Positions 63,728 to 64,000 of a stretch of DNA of 64,000 nt are shown piece by piece. The stretch lies in assembly GCA_963760225.1 (NCBI GenBank), contig CAVXCD010000003.1, positions 1,550,001 to 1,614,000 on the forward strand. Direction: 5' to 3'. Each line of letters begins with the position of its first letter. Position 1 is the first letter of the stretch. The translations under genes and the position numbers were made by a program. Below the pieces are notes generated by a model. The model had not been told where the DNA came from and did not search any database. It saw only the letters and a program-made list of their open reading frames with translations. Origin of the DNA: 13-2-20CM-66-19 sp963760225. Its GTDB lineage: Bacteria > Pseudomonadota > Gammaproteobacteria > Steroidobacterales > Steroidobacteraceae.

Positions 63728-64000
63728 TTATTGCAATACCTGTCTCGTGAGTGTCACCGTTTGGCACGCCGGTGGATACGAGCAACTGATTGTATTGCCG
63801 TTCAAGGTACAAGAGTCCGTGCCACTATAGGTGGTGCTGGTCGCCGTATTGCCGGAATACGTGAATGTGAAATCATAGGGACCGATATTCGTACTCTCGG
63901 CAAAATTCAGCTGCGCTGGGCCCGAGACGGTGATGACGTCAGATGAAGGACCCGAGTAAGAGCCGCAGGTCGACGTAATCGGACCCGCCCAGGTGCCGAC
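63728..64000 (-). CDS. 3' end of a secreted-type protein of unknown function (cut by the window edge)
   Basis: On the minus strand an open frame enters at 64000 and ends with TAA at 63730-63728, giving the last 90 residues of a protein. It is rich in Ser, Thr, Gly and Asn with five Cys (TCGSYSGPSSDVITVSGPAQ; STTYSGTDSCTLNGNTISCS; ACQTVTLTRQVLQ at the end), as in extracellular beta-sandwich proteins. I do not recognise the family. Codon and base use is less GC-rich than the rest of the window, suggesting an acquired or surface-exposed gene. The N-terminus lies outside the window. Confidence 0.65.
   Translation of the reverse strand, partial: VGTWAGPITSTCGSYSGPSSDVITVSGPAQLNFAESTNIGPYDFTFTYSGNTATSTTYSGTDSCTLNGNTISCSYPPACQTVTLTRQVLQ

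Noticed and set aside
63510..63946. Plus-strand open frames of 106 and 125 codons near the right edge
   Set aside because: They overlap each other and the more convincing minus-strand frame, and show no signature, signal peptide or ribosome-binding site.

Overview
The window is very GC-rich, with high-GC codon usage and long spurious antisense frames. It carries TonB uptake, an aminoarabinose (arn) lipid A operon, outer-membrane barrels and a PEP-CTERM exoprotein, so it comes from a Gram-negative proteobacterium. A gammaproteobacterium is the best guess (inference; no rRNA or marker gene is present). About 53 complete protein genes are called, plus one frameshifted gene and one gene cut by the right edge. 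I found no rRNA, tRNA, CRISPR array or insertion sequence.

Layout. 0-3.1 kb: a DUF883 membrane protein and a two-component system (CHASE3 HisKA_3 kinase, a stand-alone receiver and a NarL-type regulator). 3.2-7.0 kb: EamA transporter, 2-ketoarginine decarboxylase-like and arginine:pyruvate transaminase-like genes, i.e. the arginine transaminase route. 7.0-9.4 kb: a secreted S53 (sedolisin) protease and a DUF937 protein. 9.6-18.1 kb: an apparently complete gamma-butyrobetaine/L-carnitine to glycine betaine pathway (acyl-CoA ligase, acyl-CoA dehydrogenase, CaiD-like hydratase, carnitine dehydrogenase fused to a thioesterase, BKACE-type cleavage enzyme, second thioesterase, BetI-like TetR regulator). 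A PEP-CTERM gene lies among these.

18.2-34.0 kb: a large amine-utilisation region. It holds an aminobutyraldehyde-type dehydrogenase, a polyamine-type ABC transporter whose genes are scattered over 11 kb, a class III aminotransferase, two PYROXD2-like flavoproteins, a GcvT-like folate protein and a TonB receptor. Its most unusual member is a TetR repressor fused to a Rieske-oxygenase alpha-subunit-like domain that has lost metal ligands. It looks like a dead enzyme used as a sensor and is the strongest candidate here for an undescribed system. AT-rich palindromes that stand out from the GC-rich background lie in front of the catabolic units. A 12-bp word is shared between the two carnitine-pathway control regions.

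34.1-38.1 kb: MurJ lipid II flippase, an outer-membrane barrel protein, and a glutamate formiminotransferase/cyclodeaminase gene of lower GC. 38.3-45.4 kb: an arn (Ara4N-lipid A) operon in which the two ArnA activities are separate genes. 45.5-54.2 kb: ECF sigma factor with a small membrane protein, quinone oxidoreductase, GGDEF-EAL protein, fatty acid desaturase, Lrp regulator divergent from alanine dehydrogenase, YceI protein, and an L-2-hydroxyglutarate oxidase-like flavoprotein. 54.2-63.4 kb: a frameshifted FadB-type gene, a TPR protein, and an Lrp regulator divergent from a 2-oxoacid dehydrogenase (E1 alpha-beta fusion, E2) and a phenylacetate-CoA ligase-like gene. The last 0.6 kb has lower GC and contains the 3' end of a secreted-type protein on the minus strand.
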